DNA of 64,000 nt from an uncultured Bacteroidia bacterium (lineage in GTDB: Bacteria; Bacteroidota; Bacteroidia; Bacteroidales; UBA932). The DNA lies in assembly GCA_902781705.1 (NCBI GenBank), contig CACZKE010000004.1, forward strand, positions 88,030-152,029, in the 5' to 3' direction. Both the position numbers and the translations under genes were made by a program. The notes beneath the pieces are model-generated. The model was not told where the DNA came from and made no database searches. It was given only the letters and a program-made list of their open reading frames with translations. Positions 25,307 through 35,334 of this stretch are shown here, piece after piece (position 1 is the first letter of the stretch; the number at the start of each line of letters is the position of its first letter).

Positions 25307-27547
25307 TCAGTCCTTCCAGACCTTCAAATACTCCTGCAACGCCCACATCTCGTCGCGGTAGCGGGCGGCGGCGGTGAAGTCGAGGTCGGCCGCGGCTTTC
25401 TGCATCTTGCGTTTGGCTTCCTCGGCGGCCTTTTCCACCTGGGGACGGGACATGGACCGGATGACCGGGTCCTGGAGGACGGCGGCGAGGTCGGCCTGGA
25501 TGTAGCCGTCGACATAGGCGGACGTTCCCTCCCGCTTGGCGTCGTGGCCAAGTCCCACGGAGACGGTTCCCCGGCCCAGGTCGGACGGATTGGGAACGTA
25601 GGTAGGGTCGGAGACGGAATCCTCGGCACTGACGTGGCCGGTGACCGTGTTGCGGAGGCGGGGATTGAGGGGCTTTCCGGTTGTCGATCCGGACAGTCCG
25701 CCGCCTTCGTTCAGGAAGCCGCTTACGTGGGTCGTATCCTCCTTCGAGGTGACGAGTTCCGACATCAGGATATTGGAGCGGACCTGGACCTGTTGAGGTG
25801 TAATCCCGTGTAACTGATTGTACTCCTGTTGTTTGACGCGACGGCGGTTGGTCTCCCGGATGGTCTCGTCCATGGATTGCGTGATGGTGTCGGCGTACAT
25901 GATCACGAGACCGTTCACGTTGCGGGCGGCACGGCCGGCCGTCTGGGTGAGGGCGCGTCCGCTCCGGAGGAATCCTTCCTTGTCGGCATCCAGGATCGCG
26001 ACCAGCGAGACGGTGGGGATATCCAGCCCCTCGCGCAGGAGGTTCACGCCGATCAGCACGTCGAACATGCCGTTCTTGAAGTCTTCGATGATTTCCACCC
26101 GCTCGGCGGTGTCCACGTCGGAGTGGATGTACCGGCAGCGGATGCCCATCCGGCCGAAGTAACTGTCCAGTTCTTCCGCCATGCGCTTGGTGAGGGTGGT
26201 GACGAGGACGCGCTCGTCCACCTCCGCCCGCTTGCGGATTTCCTCCATGAGGTCATCGACCTGGTTCTGGGTAGGCCGGACTTCGATGGGCGGGTCCAGC
26301 AGGCCGGTGGGCCGGACGATCTGTTCCACGACCAGGCCTTCGGAGCGTTCCAGTTCGTAGTCCGAAGGAGTGGCGCTCACATACACCGTCTGCCCGGTGA
26401 CACCCTCGAACTCGTCGAAGGTCAGGGGGCGGTTGTCCGCCGCTGCCGGGAGCCGGAAACCGTATTCCACGAGCGTGGCCTTGCGGGAGTGGTCTCCACC
26501 GAACATGGCCCGGATCTGCGGGAGGGTAACATGGCTCTCGTCGATGAAGCAGATGAAATCGTCCGGGAAATAATCGATGAGGGTGAAGGGGCGCTGTCCC
26601 GGCTTGCGGCCATCGAAATAACGGGAGTAGTTTTCCACGCCCGGGCAGTAGCCCATCTCCTTGATCATCTCGATGTCGTACTCCACCCGCTGCTTGAGGC
26701 GCTTGGCTTCCAGGAACTTGCCGATGCTTTCGAAATATTCGATCTGGGCGACGAGGTCATCCTGGATCTGGCTTACGGCCTTCGCACCCTTCTCCTTGGA
26801 GGTGACGAAGTTCTTCGCCGGATACAGGTCGATCTTGTCCAACTCCTCGAATCGGGCGCCGGTGACGGGGTCCACGAGGGAGATGCGGTCCACTTCGTCG
26901 CCGAAGAACTCGATCCGGGCGGCATAGTCGGCTCCTCCCAGGAAGATATCGACCGTATCTCCGCGCACGCGGAACGAGCCGCGTTTGAAATCCGTTTCCG
27001 TCCGGTAATAGAGCGCATCCACAATTCGGTACAGGAGGCGGGTCATCGACATCTTCTCACCTTTCCGGACCGTGACCGTCTGGTCGTGGAAGTCGTCCGG
27101 ATTGCCGATGCCGTACAGGCAGGAGACGGACGAGACCACGATGACGTCCCGCCGGCCTGACATCAGGGCCGAGGCGGCGCTGACGCGCAGTTCGTCGATC
27201 TTGTCATTGATGCTCAGGTCTTTCTCTATGTATGTATCGGTTGTGGGAATGTACGCCTCCGGCTGATAGTAATCGTAGTAGGAGACGAAATACTCGACTG
27301 CATTGTGGGGGAAGAAAGCCTTGAACTCACCATAGAGTTGGGCGGCCAGTGTCTTGTTGTGACTCAGGATGAGCGCCGGACGCTGGAGGCGCTGGATGAC
27401 ATTGGCCATCGTGAAGGTCTTTCCGGACCCCGTTACGCCGAGGAGGGTTACGGCATCCACCCCTTCCTGGAGGGCCTTGCACAGGCCGTCGATCGCCTCG
27501 GGCTGGTCCCCGGAGGGCTGGTAACTGGACTGGAGATCGAATTTCAT
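25307..27547 (-). CDS. uvrB: Excinuclease ABC subunit B
   Basis: Helicase-like damage-verification subunit of nucleotide excision repair. 746 residues. Walker A GVTGSGKT, the damage-probing beta-hairpin region ([20 protein letters not shown], given here for its Tyr residues), DEXX-type DESHV, motif [11 protein letters not shown], and the C-terminal UVR helix pair ([20 protein letters not shown]). It is about 70 residues longer than usual owing to a Gly/Ser/Thr-rich linker near residues 595-670 before the UVR motif. The promoter TATCTTTG (27559-27552) ends 4 bases before the ATG. Confidence 0.96.
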   Translation of the reverse strand: MKFDLQSSYQPSGDQPEAIDGLCKALQEGVDAVTLLGVTGSGKTFTMANVIQRLQRPALILSHNKTLAAQLYGEFKAFFPHNAVEYFVSYYDYYQPEAYIPTTDTYIEKDLSINDKIDELRVSAASALMSGRRDVIVVSSVSCLYGIGNPDDFHDQTVTVRKGEKMSMTRLLYRIVDALYYRTETDFKRGSFRVRGDTVDIFLGGADYAARIEFFGDEVDRISLVDPVTGARFEELDKIDLYPAKNFVTSKEKGAKAVSQIQDDLVAQIEYFESIGKFLEAKRLKQRVEYDIEMIKEMGYCPGVENYSRYFDGRKPGQRPFTLIDYFPDDFICFIDESHVTLPQIRAMFGGDHSRKATLVEYGFRLPAAADNRPLTFDEFEGVTGQTVYVSATPSDYELERSEGLVVEQIVRPTGLLDPPIEVRPTQNQVDDLMEEIRKRAEVDERVLVTTLTKRMAEELDSYFGRMGIRCRYIHSDVDTAERVEIIEDFKNGMFDVLIGVNLLREGLDIPTVSLVAILDADKEGFLRSGRALTQTAGRAARNVNGLVIMYADTITQSMDETIRETNRRRVKQQEYNQLHGITPQQVQVRSNILMSELVTSKEDTTHVSGFLNEGGGLSGSTTGKPLNPRLRNTVTGHVSAEDSVSDPTYVPNPSDLGRGTVSVGLGHDAKREGTSAYVDGYIQADLAAVLQDPVIRSMSRPQVEKAAEEAKRKMQKAAADLDFTAAARYRDEMWALQEYLKVWKD

Positions 27548-27551
27548 GGAA

Positions 27552-27559
27552 CAAAGATA
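27552..27559 (-). promoter_or_regulatory. Promoter -7 element of uvrB
   Basis: TATCTTTG on the minus strand, 4 bases from the ATG, predicting a leaderless or nearly leaderless mRNA. Confidence 0.55.
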
Positions 27560-27614
27560 ACCATATTTCCCTTTAAAGAAACGACCGTTTTTTTGCTGAA
27601 TGAAAAAAAATAAT

Positions 27615-27622
27615 TAATTTTG
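27615..27622 (+). promoter_or_regulatory. Promoter -7 element of the ompA-like gene
   Basis: TAATTTTG matches TAnnTTTG and leaves a 5' leader of about 55 bases that is AT-rich. Confidence 0.55.
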
Positions 27623-27682
27623 TATGTTATTGGTGCGATAGCGCCTGTACATTGAGTGTGAGAACAATTTAATTCATTTATT

Positions 27683-28873
27683 ATGAAAGGTATCAAATTA
27701 TTTGGAATCCTTGCTGTTGCAGGACTTCTTTCCTCCTTCGGCGCTTTTGCCCAGGAGGACAACAACCGGAATGCCGACGGTACTGTCGCCCGTGGTCCGT
27801 ATCTGACCAACGGCGCTTTCGACAACACGTTCATCGGCCTCGGCGCCGGTGTCAACTCCGTCATCGAGAAGGAGTATGGTCTTGGCAAGATGGGTCTTGC
27901 CACGGATGTCAACTTCGGCAAATGGTTCACCCCGGCCATCGGTGCCCGCATCGGCTGGCACGGCCTGAAGAACACGGCCAAGAGCGGTGCCTTGGACAAG
28001 TCTGCTTTCAATTATATCCACGGTGACCTCCTTTGGAATCTCTCCAACAGCATCGACGGATATAAGGAGACCCGTTTCTGGAGTTTCATCCCCTATGTCA
28101 ACGGCGGACTTCTGCTTGTCAAGCATCATGACCTCAAGAATTTCGACCAGGAACTCGCTGCCGGTGTCGGCCTCCTCAACCAGCTCCGTCTGGGCGAGCG
28201 CGTGAACCTGAACATCGACCTCGGTCTCATCGCCGGCCGCGCTGAGGCTTTCGAGGCCAACGGTTTCATCGGCCGCTATATCGGTTTCCCGACCGCTACC
28301 CTCGGTCTCTCCTTCAATCTCGGCCGCACCGGTTTCGACCGTTACGCTTCCGTGATTCCCGTGGTCGTTCCGCTTCCTTTCACTGAGGCCGACTACAATG
28401 GCCTGAAGGACAAGGTGGCCGCCCTCGAGCGCGAGAACGCCCAACTCAAGAACAAGATCGCCGACCTGGAGAACCAGCTCGCTCCGTTCAAGAACCTCGT
28501 CGATGGCCAGACCTATCTCTTCCAGAACGGTCGCTTTACCGCCGTCGAGGCCAAGGTCTCTTCCCCGGCTACCGTTTACTTCGACCTCGGCTCCTCCAAA
28601 CTCTCCCAGCGTGAGAAGGCCCACCTCGAGTACTTCGCCGGCAACGTGGTCAACGGTGACACCAAGCTCCTCCTCACCGGCTCCGCCGACAAGCAGACCG
28701 GTACCGCCCGTGGCAACCAGAAGCTTTCCGAGCAGCGTGTCGAGACCGTGAAGAATCTCCTCACCAAGCTTGGCGCCGTCGCTGAAAACATCGAGACCGT
28801 CGCCAACGGTGACACCAAGAACATCTTCGACACCCCGGCCAAGAACCGCTGCGTCGTCGTTGAGGTGAAATAA
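27683..28873 (+). CDS. OmpA family outer-membrane protein
   Basis: 396 residues: signal peptide ending GAFAQ, an N-terminal eight-stranded-type barrel (to about residue 225), a coiled-coil linker (YNGLKDKVAALERENAQLKNK region) and a C-terminal OmpA domain that binds peptidoglycan (TVYFDLGSSKLSQREKAHL, LTGSADKQTG, NQKLSEQRVETVKNLL). It ties the outer membrane to the wall. Uniform, optimised codon use suggests high expression. Ends in a strong terminator cluster. Confidence 0.93.
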   Translation: MKGIKLFGILAVAGLLSSFGAFAQEDNNRNADGTVARGPYLTNGAFDNTFIGLGAGVNSVIEKEYGLGKMGLATDVNFGKWFTPAIGARIGWHGLKNTAKSGALDKSAFNYIHGDLLWNLSNSIDGYKETRFWSFIPYVNGGLLLVKHHDLKNFDQELAAGVGLLNQLRLGERVNLNIDLGLIAGRAEAFEANGFIGRYIGFPTATLGLSFNLGRTGFDRYASVIPVVVPLPFTEADYNGLKDKVAALERENAQLKNKIADLENQLAPFKNLVDGQTYLFQNGRFTAVEAKVSSPATVYFDLGSSKLSQREKAHLEYFAGNVVNGDTKLLLTGSADKQTGTARGNQKLSEQRVETVKNLLTKLGAVAENIETVANGDTKNIFDTPAKNRCVVVEVK

Positions 28874-28898
28874 TCCTTTCCATCAGACATCTTGATCC

Positions 28899-28990
28899 GG
28901 AGACCGAAGACCTCGGTCTCCGTTTTTTTTATTCTGCCGGCTTCCGGCCACCGGCAGAATAAAAAACCGGCCCGGGAACGGGTCGGTTTT
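28899..28990. terminator. Terminator cluster between ompA-like gene and potD
   Basis: Three hairpins in a row: GGAGACCG/CGGTCTCC with eight T (28899-28930, plus strand); ATTCTGCCGG/CCGGCAGAAT flanked by T and A runs (28931-28966, either strand); and CCGGCCCG/CGGGTCGG, which ends the minus-strand pot operon (28967-28990). Confidence 0.85.
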
Positions 28991-29017
28991 CATTCGGTAA
29001 GCGAGAGGCCGCTCTGT

Positions 29018-30316
29018 TTATTTCCGGGCCCTGCGGCTCTTCTTGCGGCGGTTCTTGGCGGCGTTCGCGAAGAAGGCGAAGGCGGCGATGGCCACGGCGA
29101 CGAGGCCGATGAAGATGTAGGTGAAGGCGTTGGCGTTGTCACCCTTGACGCGGGACCACATCTCGATGAGTTTGCCGGTGTTCTCGCCCCAGTCGTGCTC
29201 CTGGGTGGAACGGTCGATGTCGGCCTTGTCCGGATAGAGGACCGGGTTGGCGCAGACGGCGGTGTCGGCCGGAGAGAAGAAGTAGGAGAGGTCGAGCGGC
29301 TCGTATTCCTCGTCGGTGAAGGCGTCACGCACCTCGGGAGCACCGCTCACGGACACGTAACCGGTCACTTCCACGTTGCGGATGACGATGTCGGGGCGGC
29401 TCATGAAGTTGATCCAGTACTTCGCGGCCTTGGTGTTCTGCGCGTACTTCGGGATCACCCAGCCGTCAAACCAGACGGTGAATCCTTCCTTCGGGAGGGC
29501 ATAGCGGAGGTCTACGCCGAGTTCGGCGGCCTCGTCGATGGCCCATACGCCGTCACCACTCCAGGTGAGGTTCACGTATCCCAGTTCCTGGACCATCTGG
29601 TCCTTGCCGAAATCGGCTTCCCAGCCGGCCACGAGGGGCTTCACTTCCTTCATGTAGTTCTCCACGGCGGTGATGTCCGCGTCGGAGGTGTAGTTCATGA
29701 GTTCATCCATCGTGACAGTTCCGTCGGCAAGGTCTTTCTCACGGACCTTGAGGATGACCTGAGAGTAAACGTCGCGGGCGGAGTCCTTGATGAAGATGCG
29801 GTCGGCGAACTTGGGATTCTTGATGATGTCCCAGGTGGAGGCCTCTTCGTCCGTCACGTACTTGGCGTTGTAAAGGATGCCGGTCGTGCCCCACATGTAG
29901 CCCACGGAGTAGTCATTGGCGTTCTTGCCCTTGCCGTCCATCTTGTCGAAGCAGGCGCGGATGTACGGGGAAAGGTTCCCGTCGATGTAGTTGGGGGTGG
30001 AGCCGAAGTCGCGGTCCAGCGGGAGCAGGAGGTCATTCTGGAGCATGCGCTCGATGATGTAGTCGGACGGGCAAACGACGTCGTAGTCCTCGTGTCCCTT
30101 CTCGATCTTGGAGAGCATGGTCTCGTTGATGTCGAAGGTCTGGTAGATGACCTTGACCTTTTCCCCGGTCTGTTCCTCATACCACTGTTCGAATTCGGGG
30201 ATGACGGTCTCGTCGATGTAGTCGGACCAGTTGTACACCTTGAGGACTTGCGTGCGGTCCTCGGAGCAGCCGGCGAGGAGAAGGATGGCTGCAAACGCGG
30301 TCAGGATTCTTTTCAT
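29018..30316 (-). CDS. potD: Spermidine/putrescine-binding lipoprotein with C-terminal membrane helix
   Basis: Periplasmic receptor of the polyamine ABC transporter. 432 residues: lipobox LLAGC at the N-terminus, then the PotD fold (VYNWSDYIDETVIPEFEQWY start, CPSDYIIERM, GYMWGTTGILYN, LTWSGDGVWAIDEA and a FDGWVIPKYAQN segment). The last ~39 residues form a hydrophobic helix (about 397-417) followed by a basic tail (KNRRKKSRRARK), not found in E. coli PotD. ATG at 30316 begins the signal sequence and overlaps potC by 4 bases; the frame continues open upstream inside potC, which is a shadow. Confidence 0.93.
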   Translation of the reverse strand: MKRILTAFAAILLLAGCSEDRTQVLKVYNWSDYIDETVIPEFEQWYEEQTGEKVKVIYQTFDINETMLSKIEKGHEDYDVVCPSDYIIERMLQNDLLLPLDRDFGSTPNYIDGNLSPYIRACFDKMDGKGKNANDYSVGYMWGTTGILYNAKYVTDEEASTWDIIKNPKFADRIFIKDSARDVYSQVILKVREKDLADGTVTMDELMNYTSDADITAVENYMKEVKPLVAGWEADFGKDQMVQELGYVNLTWSGDGVWAIDEAAELGVDLRYALPKEGFTVWFDGWVIPKYAQNTKAAKYWINFMSRPDIVIRNVEVTGYVSVSGAPEVRDAFTDEEYEPLDLSYFFSPADTAVCANPVLYPDKADIDRSTQEHDWGENTGKLIEMWSRVKGDNANAFTYIFIGLVAVAIAAFAFFANAAKNRRKKSRRARK

Positions 30317-31119
30317 CTGTTTTCGTTTTGTTTCTGGAGACGGTCCTGGCGGAGGTTGATGATCACCAGGAGGATAAGGATGACCAGGAAGATGAGCGTC
30401 ATCAGCGGACGAAGTTCGGGGGTGAGGCCGCCCTTCCGGGCATCCGTATAAATATAGGTGGAGAGGGTGTCCAGGCCGATGGTGCCGCGGGTGAAGAACG
30501 TCACGGCGAAGTCGTCCAGGGACATCGTGAAAGCGAGGATGAAGCCCGAGACCATGCCCGGCCTCAGTTCCGGTACGAGGACCTTCCACAGGGCCTGCGA
30601 CGGCGTGGCGCCGAGGTCCAGGGCGGCCTCGTAGATGTTCGGGTTCATCTGCTGCAGTTTCGGGAGCACGCTCAGCACCACGTACGGGGTGCAGAAGGTG
30701 ATATGGGCCAGGATGACGGTCACATATCCCTGGCTGATGTGCAGGAAGACGAACAGCAGGAACAGCGAGACACCGGTGATGATGTCCGGGTTGATCATCG
30801 GAATGTTGTTCAGGAAACTCACGGCCTTCTTCTTCCGTCCCTTGAGGTTGTGGATGCCGATGGCGGCGACAGTCCCCAGCAGGGTGGAGAAGGCGGCGGC
30901 AACGAGGGCGATCAGGACCGTGTTCTCCACGGCGGCGAGCAGCGAGGCGTTGCCCTGCATCTGCCCGGTCAGGAGGTTCCGGTACAGGTGGGTGGAGAAT
31001 CCCTCCCAACTGCCGAGCACCTTGCTTTCCGTGAAGGAGAAGACGGCGATGAACACCAGCGGAGCGTACAGGAGGATCAGGAGGACCCACAGATAGAGTC
31101 TGGCGAAGAATTTACCCAT
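30313..31119 (-). CDS. potC: Spermidine/putrescine ABC transporter permease PotC
   Basis: Inner-membrane permease of 268 residues with six hydrophobic segments and the EAA loop YEAALDLGATPSQALWKVLVP that contacts the ATPase. Overlaps potD by 4 bases and lies 1 base after potB. Confidence 0.95.
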   Translation of the reverse strand: MGKFFARLYLWVLLILLYAPLVFIAVFSFTESKVLGSWEGFSTHLYRNLLTGQMQGNASLLAAVENTVLIALVAAAFSTLLGTVAAIGIHNLKGRKKKAVSFLNNIPMINPDIITGVSLFLLFVFLHISQGYVTVILAHITFCTPYVVLSVLPKLQQMNPNIYEAALDLGATPSQALWKVLVPELRPGMVSGFILAFTMSLDDFAVTFFTRGTIGLDTLSTYIYTDARKGGLTPELRPLMTLIFLVILILLVIINLRQDRLQKQNENR

Positions 31120-31120
31120 G

Positions 31121-31888
31121 TCAGATCAGCGCTCCTTCCGCTTGCTCCTTGTCCTTGTCGAACAGGGTGGTGATACCGATGATAATGAGCATGATGAACG
31201 CGAGGGCCGCACCGTAGTTCCACATGGAGGAGTTGATGTTCTCCTGGATGATGGTACCGAACAATTTGATCTTGTTGTTGGTGAGGAACTCGGAGATGGC
31301 GAAGGTGGACACCGTAGGCATGAATACCATCAGGATGCCGGAGGTTACGCCGGGCATCGAGAGGGGGACGGTGACCTTCCAGAAGGCCTTCCAGGGCGTG
31401 GCGCCGAGGTCCACGGCCGCCTCCGCGTAGGACTTGTCCATCTTGGCGAGCACGTTGTAGATCGGGTAGATCATGAACGGCAGGTAGTCATAGACCATAC
31501 CGAACAGGAGCGTGCCCTTGCCCAGGGTGATGCCCAGCATCGTGAAGAGCTGGGCCGTGGCGAGAGTGCGCATGAGGGCGTTGATCCACATCGGCATGAT
31601 GAAGAGGACGATCGTGACCGCGCTCTTGTTGTACTGCTTGTTCGCGAGGATCCAGGCGGCGGGATAGCCCAGCAGGATGCAAAGGGCCGTGTTCTCGAGC
31701 GCCACCTCGATGGAGACGGCGAAAGTCGAGAGTGCGTCCTTGTCCGTGAAGAACTTCGCGAGATTCCCGAAGGTGAAGTGGCCCTGGCTGTCCTGGAAGG
31801 CATACACCATGACCAGCACCAGCGGGAGTACGACAAAGAAGACGAGGAAGACGACGTACGGAATGCTCCAGTTGCTTCTCTTACCCAT
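31121..31888 (-). CDS. potB: Spermidine/putrescine ABC transporter permease PotB
   Basis: Partner permease, 255 residues, six hydrophobic segments, EAA loop [21 protein letters not shown]. Overlaps potA by 8 bases. Together with PotC it forms the membrane channel. Confidence 0.95.
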   Translation of the reverse strand: MGKRSNWSIPYVVFLVFFVVLPLVLVMVYAFQDSQGHFTFGNLAKFFTDKDALSTFAVSIEVALENTALCILLGYPAAWILANKQYNKSAVTIVLFIMPMWINALMRTLATAQLFTMLGITLGKGTLLFGMVYDYLPFMIYPIYNVLAKMDKSYAEAAVDLGATPWKAFWKVTVPLSMPGVTSGILMVFMPTVSTFAISEFLTNNKIKLFGTIIQENINSSMWNYGAALAFIMLIIIGITTLFDKDKEQAEGALI

Positions 31889-33257
31889 CTTTCCTGGAGA
31901 TCTTGATACCCTTGTCTGCGATCAGCCGGATGCCCACGAGGTCGCCCTTGTCCCAGATGTCGTTCGTATCGACCCAGAGGAAGTCGCCCGCGTCGGTCTT
32001 GATGGTCAGATGGTAGTGGTCGCCCTTGTACAGGATGAAGTGGACTTCGCCGTCCAGGACGCCGTCGTCCAGGTTGTCCAGCAGGTCCACGGCCTCGAAG
32101 GGAACCTCGACCTTGACCTCGGTCCCGGCCTCGAAACCGCTCTTGAGCGGGAAGTCGGCGCCCAGCAGGGTGACGGTCTCTTCGTCCTTCACCGTGCCGT
32201 ACAGGGTGTTGCAGGTGCGTTCCTTCTTCATGACCTGGATGTCGTCCGGGTCGATGTACAGGCGCACGGTGCTGTCCACGGGATAGGCGTCGTAGTCCTG
32301 GATCATCAGTTCGTTGCCGGTGTCCGTGTCCACGAACATCTCGTAGTGCACACCCTTGAAGGTGCAGGACTTGACCTTTGCGGTGAACTGCGTCTTGCTC
32401 TCCTCGGTGGTGAAGTAGATGTCCTCCGGGCGGACGACCACGTCCACGGGGACGTCCTCGCCGAAGCCCTCGTCCACGCAGTCGAACTCGTGGCCCATGA
32501 AAGCGACGCGGCGGTCGCGGATCATGGTGCCGTTGAGAATGTTGGACTCGCCGATGAAGTCCGCGACGAAGGAGTTCACGGGCTCGTTGTAGATGTCCAC
32601 GGGGGTGCCGATCTGCTGGATGCGGCCCTCGTTCAGGACGACGATCGTGTCGGAGAGGGTGAGGGCCTCCTCCTGGTCATGCGTGACGTAGATGAAGGTG
32701 ATGCCCAGTTTCTTGTGCATTTCCTTCAGTTCCGTCTGCATGTCCTTGCGCATCTTGAGGTCCAGCGCGGCAAGGGGTTCGTCCAGAAGGAGAACCTTGG
32801 GCTGGTTCACGATGGCGCGGGCGATGGCGATGCGCTGCTGCTGGCCGCCGGAGAGGGTGTCCACGTCGCGGTCCTCGTAATCGGACATCGCCACGAGTTT
32901 GAGCACCCGGCGGACGCGCTTCTCGATCTCGTCCTCGGGCACTTTCTTGAGTTTGAGGCCGAAGGCGATGTTGTCATACACGTCCAGGTGCGGGAACAGG
33001 GCGTAGCGCTGGAACACGGTGTTCAGCGGACGCTCATGCGGGGGAATGCCCGCGAGTTCCTTGCCTTCCATGAGGATGGACCCTTCGTCCGGCTGCAGGA
33101 AGCCCGCGATCATCCGCAGGAGCGTGGTCTTGCCGCAGCCCGAGGGACCCAGCAGGGTGAGGAACTCACCGCGGCGGATATACAGGTTGATGTCCTCCAG
33201 GACTTTCTTGTCGCCGAAGGACTTGGAAAGATTCTTGATCTCGATGATTTTGTCCAT
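31881..33257 (-). CDS. potA: Spermidine/putrescine ABC transporter ATPase PotA
   Basis: ATP-binding subunit. Walker [11 protein letters not shown]-loop region [14 protein letters not shown], signature LSGGQQQR, Walker [13 protein letters not shown] and a C-terminal TOBE-type regulatory part. At 458 residues it is some 80 longer than E. coli PotA, the extra length lying in the C-terminal region. The ATG at 33257 gives the usual [14 protein letters not shown] start; the upstream frame continues into the porin gene but encodes nothing family-like. Confidence 0.95.
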   Translation of the reverse strand: MDKIIEIKNLSKSFGDKKVLEDINLYIRRGEFLTLLGPSGCGKTTLLRMIAGFLQPDEGSILMEGKELAGIPPHERPLNTVFQRYALFPHLDVYDNIAFGLKLKKVPEDEIEKRVRRVLKLVAMSDYEDRDVDTLSGGQQQRIAIARAIVNQPKVLLLDEPLAALDLKMRKDMQTELKEMHKKLGITFIYVTHDQEEALTLSDTIVVLNEGRIQQIGTPVDIYNEPVNSFVADFIGESNILNGTMIRDRRVAFMGHEFDCVDEGFGEDVPVDVVVRPEDIYFTTEESKTQFTAKVKSCTFKGVHYEMFVDTDTGNELMIQDYDAYPVDSTVRLYIDPDDIQVMKKERTCNTLYGTVKDEETVTLLGADFPLKSGFEAGTEVKVEVPFEAVDLLDNLDDGVLDGEVHFILYKGDHYHLTIKTDAGDFLWVDTNDIWDKGDLVGIRLIADKGIKISRKDG

Positions 33258-33261
33258 GCGC

Positions 33262-34320
33262 CTAGAGGATGCCGATGTTGTACAGGACACCGAGGGTCAG
33301 AGAGACGGGCATGAAAAGCTCGTTGCCAGGCCGATACACTGCGACAGCGTGGACGCGGAGGTCTTGGCTATCCTTGAGCGGATACCAGTGGAGTGCGAGG
33401 CCGGCCCACCAGTGCTGGACAGGATCGTCTTTCAGCACAGTTTCGAGGGAATAGTTCTCGTAACCTCCCTTTGCAAGGATATCGAAACTGTCGCTGGGAC
33501 TGTACAGGACGCTAGGCATCAAGGTGATTCCTTTGCGGAGGAGGGTGTTCTCCTCTTCGTCTTCATCACCGACTATGCTGAAAGCGTCCAATCCGACGGT
33601 AATGCTGTCAAAATTCAGGCGCTGTCCGAGAGCAAATACTGGTTGGTACTTGCCAGGCGCGGTGCCGAAGGCCGTGGCGCTCCAGATGGTCTCCAGCGGG
33701 CCGTGCTCGCCCCGCCATTCGAGGGAGTAGTTGAAGAGGCCGCTGGCGAATGGACGGTCTCCGAAAGGGGAGGTGGAGAATTGGAAGCTGAAGGTATCGC
33801 CTTCGGAAGGGGTGGTGAAGGCAAATTTGCCACCCCACTGATAGCAGGCAAGTTCGTGCCAGTATGTGGAAACGAGGGCAGGATGAACTTCGAAGTCATA
33901 GTCATCGAATTCGAGACCGCCGGTGGTAATCATGTCTTTGCCGAGAGAAACGGCAAACTGCCCGAACGAATAGGTCAGGTATGCCCAGTCGAGCCAGTTC
34001 GTGTCATACGAATACAGGGTGTTCTGGTACAGGGTTTTGGTGGAACCAAAAAAGTCATGGACGGAATCGAAAGCCGCCCAGTGGTTCGCGACGCTGAAGG
34101 AAAGGTTCTCGGTGATGTTACCTTCGAACAGGGAATAAAGAGATGTATTGCCGAGTGTGAATTCGCTTCCACCGCCTTTCTCCGTGGAGAAAGTAGGATT
34201 GAGGTCAAGTCTCGGAATAACGGACAACTCGACACTACGGCCGGAGTTGTCAGCCTCTTGTGCGGACACAAGGAAGCAGGGCAGCAAGGATGCTGCGCAA
34301 ACAACCAGGAGTCTCTTCAT
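33262..34320 (-). CDS. Outer-membrane porin-like protein heading the polyamine operon
   Basis: 352 residues. Signal peptide ([21 protein letters not shown] region, cleaved after SAQ), then a strand-rich chain with many Tyr, Trp and Phe, including [21 protein letters not shown]. This is the pattern of OprP-like barrels. It begins the transcript that continues into potA only 4 bases later, so it is likely to admit polyamines or another cationic substrate through the outer membrane. The barrel is rich in Asp and Glu. Base composition is a little lower in GC than the pot genes. No specific family name can be given from sequence alone. Confidence 0.75.
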   Translation of the reverse strand: MKRLLVVCAASLLPCFLVSAQEADNSGRSVELSVIPRLDLNPTFSTEKGGGSEFTLGNTSLYSLFEGNITENLSFSVANHWAAFDSVHDFFGSTKTLYQNTLYSYDTNWLDWAYLTYSFGQFAVSLGKDMITTGGLEFDDYDFEVHPALVSTYWHELACYQWGGKFAFTTPSEGDTFSFQFSTSPFGDRPFASGLFNYSLEWRGEHGPLETIWSATAFGTAPGKYQPVFALGQRLNFDSITVGLDAFSIVGDEDEEENTLLRKGITLMPSVLYSPSDSFDILAKGGYENYSLETVLKDDPVQHWWAGLALHWYPLKDSQDLRVHAVAVYRPGNELFMPVSLTLGVLYNIGIL

Positions 34321-34383
34321 TTTTGAATGACATAAAAAAGTATTTGGTGAAACATACGGAATTTCCCCAAGGGATTCCGGCTG

Positions 34384-34391
34384 CAAAAGTA
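34384..34391 (-). promoter_or_regulatory. Promoter -7 element of the porin-pot operon
   Basis: TACTTTTG on the minus strand. A short inverted repeat GGAAT...ATTCC follows in the leader at about 34360-34378. Confidence 0.6.
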
Positions 34392-34409
34392 ATTATTTTT
34401 CTTTGAAAA

Positions 34410-35249
34410 CTATTTATATCGGGACAAAAGTTTCAACTCATTGTCCGCTTTGACTTTGTCGATGATCGCGCACACGAGCCGGAACGTCCTGGAATCCCGC
34501 GTGTAACTGGCCGGCGTGATGAAGTTCACGCGGCCCTGGCGGAGGAGTTTCTGCGCGACGGAACGCTTGTGCGGGACGGCCGGATTGAAGACCGCGATGG
34601 CGTTTCCGCCGAACATGTTCACGATTTTCATGGAAGGGACGTCGGTATCTCCGTCCCCGAAGTAGATCATGTTCGTGAAGGGGATGCGCTTCTGGTCGTC
34701 GGCCCAGCTTTCGTTGACCTTCTTTGCGTCGCGGGAGGAGAAGATGCCCTTCTGGATCTTGAACAGGAACTGGGTCTTGGCGGTGAAATCCACGGCGATG
34801 CCGGGCCATTCGGCCTCGCCCGAGGCGTCGTAGATGAAACTGCCGGCGAAGATGTGCTTGAACTCCCGGGCGATGGGGGAGCCTTCGATGATCTCCTTCA
34901 GGCCGGAGGAATTGATGTAATGCTCGATCTTCACCCCGTGGGCCTCGCCGTACTCGTTGACGTTCCGGAACCATTCGCGGACGCCGTCGAACAGTTTGAT
35001 GTCCGCCCCGTAGCGCTTGAAATCCTCGCGGGTGAGACGGATCCCGTTCTTGTGGGCCTCGTCGAACATCAACTTCATGTAAGCCAGAATATTGGACGCG
35101 TCCTGTCCCTGGGCGATGCCGTCGCTCTTGGCCCAGAATTCCTCGGGCGTCTGCCCGATGGCCTGGATGAATCCGAACTCCTGCATGTTGCCGGGGGAGA
35201 GGGTTCCGTCGAAATCGTAGATGAGGGCGATGATGGGTTTGCGGCGCAT
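34410..35249 (-). CDS. HAD superfamily phosphatase
   Basis: 279 residues, cytoplasmic. Motif I YDFDGTLSP (nucleophile Asp and general acid Asp), motif II near INSSGLKEII, a Lys in the KTQFLFKIQKG region, and motif IV FGDGDTDVPSM (metal-binding Asp). This combination is the PSP-like HAD subfamily, but the substrate cannot be inferred. The ATG at 35249 is preferred over a TTG two codons upstream. A promoter TATCTTTG on the minus strand (35277-35270) leaves a leader of only about 15 bases. Confidence 0.85.
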   Translation of the reverse strand: MRRKPIIALIYDFDGTLSPGNMQEFGFIQAIGQTPEEFWAKSDGIAQGQDASNILAYMKLMFDEAHKNGIRLTREDFKRYGADIKLFDGVREWFRNVNEYGEAHGVKIEHYINSSGLKEIIEGSPIAREFKHIFAGSFIYDASGEAEWPGIAVDFTAKTQFLFKIQKGIFSSRDAKKVNESWADDQKRIPFTNMIYFGDGDTDVPSMKIVNMFGGNAIAVFNPAVPHKRSVAQKLLRQGRVNFITPASYTRDSRTFRLVCAIIDKVKADNELKLLSRYK

Positions 35250-35298
35250 AGACAATCCTTTTATACATGCAAAGATACGGCTTTTCAGGATTTTTTGC

Positions 35299-35306
35299 TA
35301 CATTTG
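35299..35306 (+). promoter_or_regulatory. Promoter -7 element of the acyl-CoA synthetase gene
   Basis: TACATTTG, 28 bases upstream of the ATG at 35335, back to back with the HAD promoter. Confidence 0.55.
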
Positions 35307-35334
35307 CCTCAATGTACTAAAATTTAATTGAGAA

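Noticed and set aside
30317-31090. Open upstream extension of the potD frame
   Set aside because: It runs inside potC in another frame; the lipoprotein signal at 30316 marks the true start.
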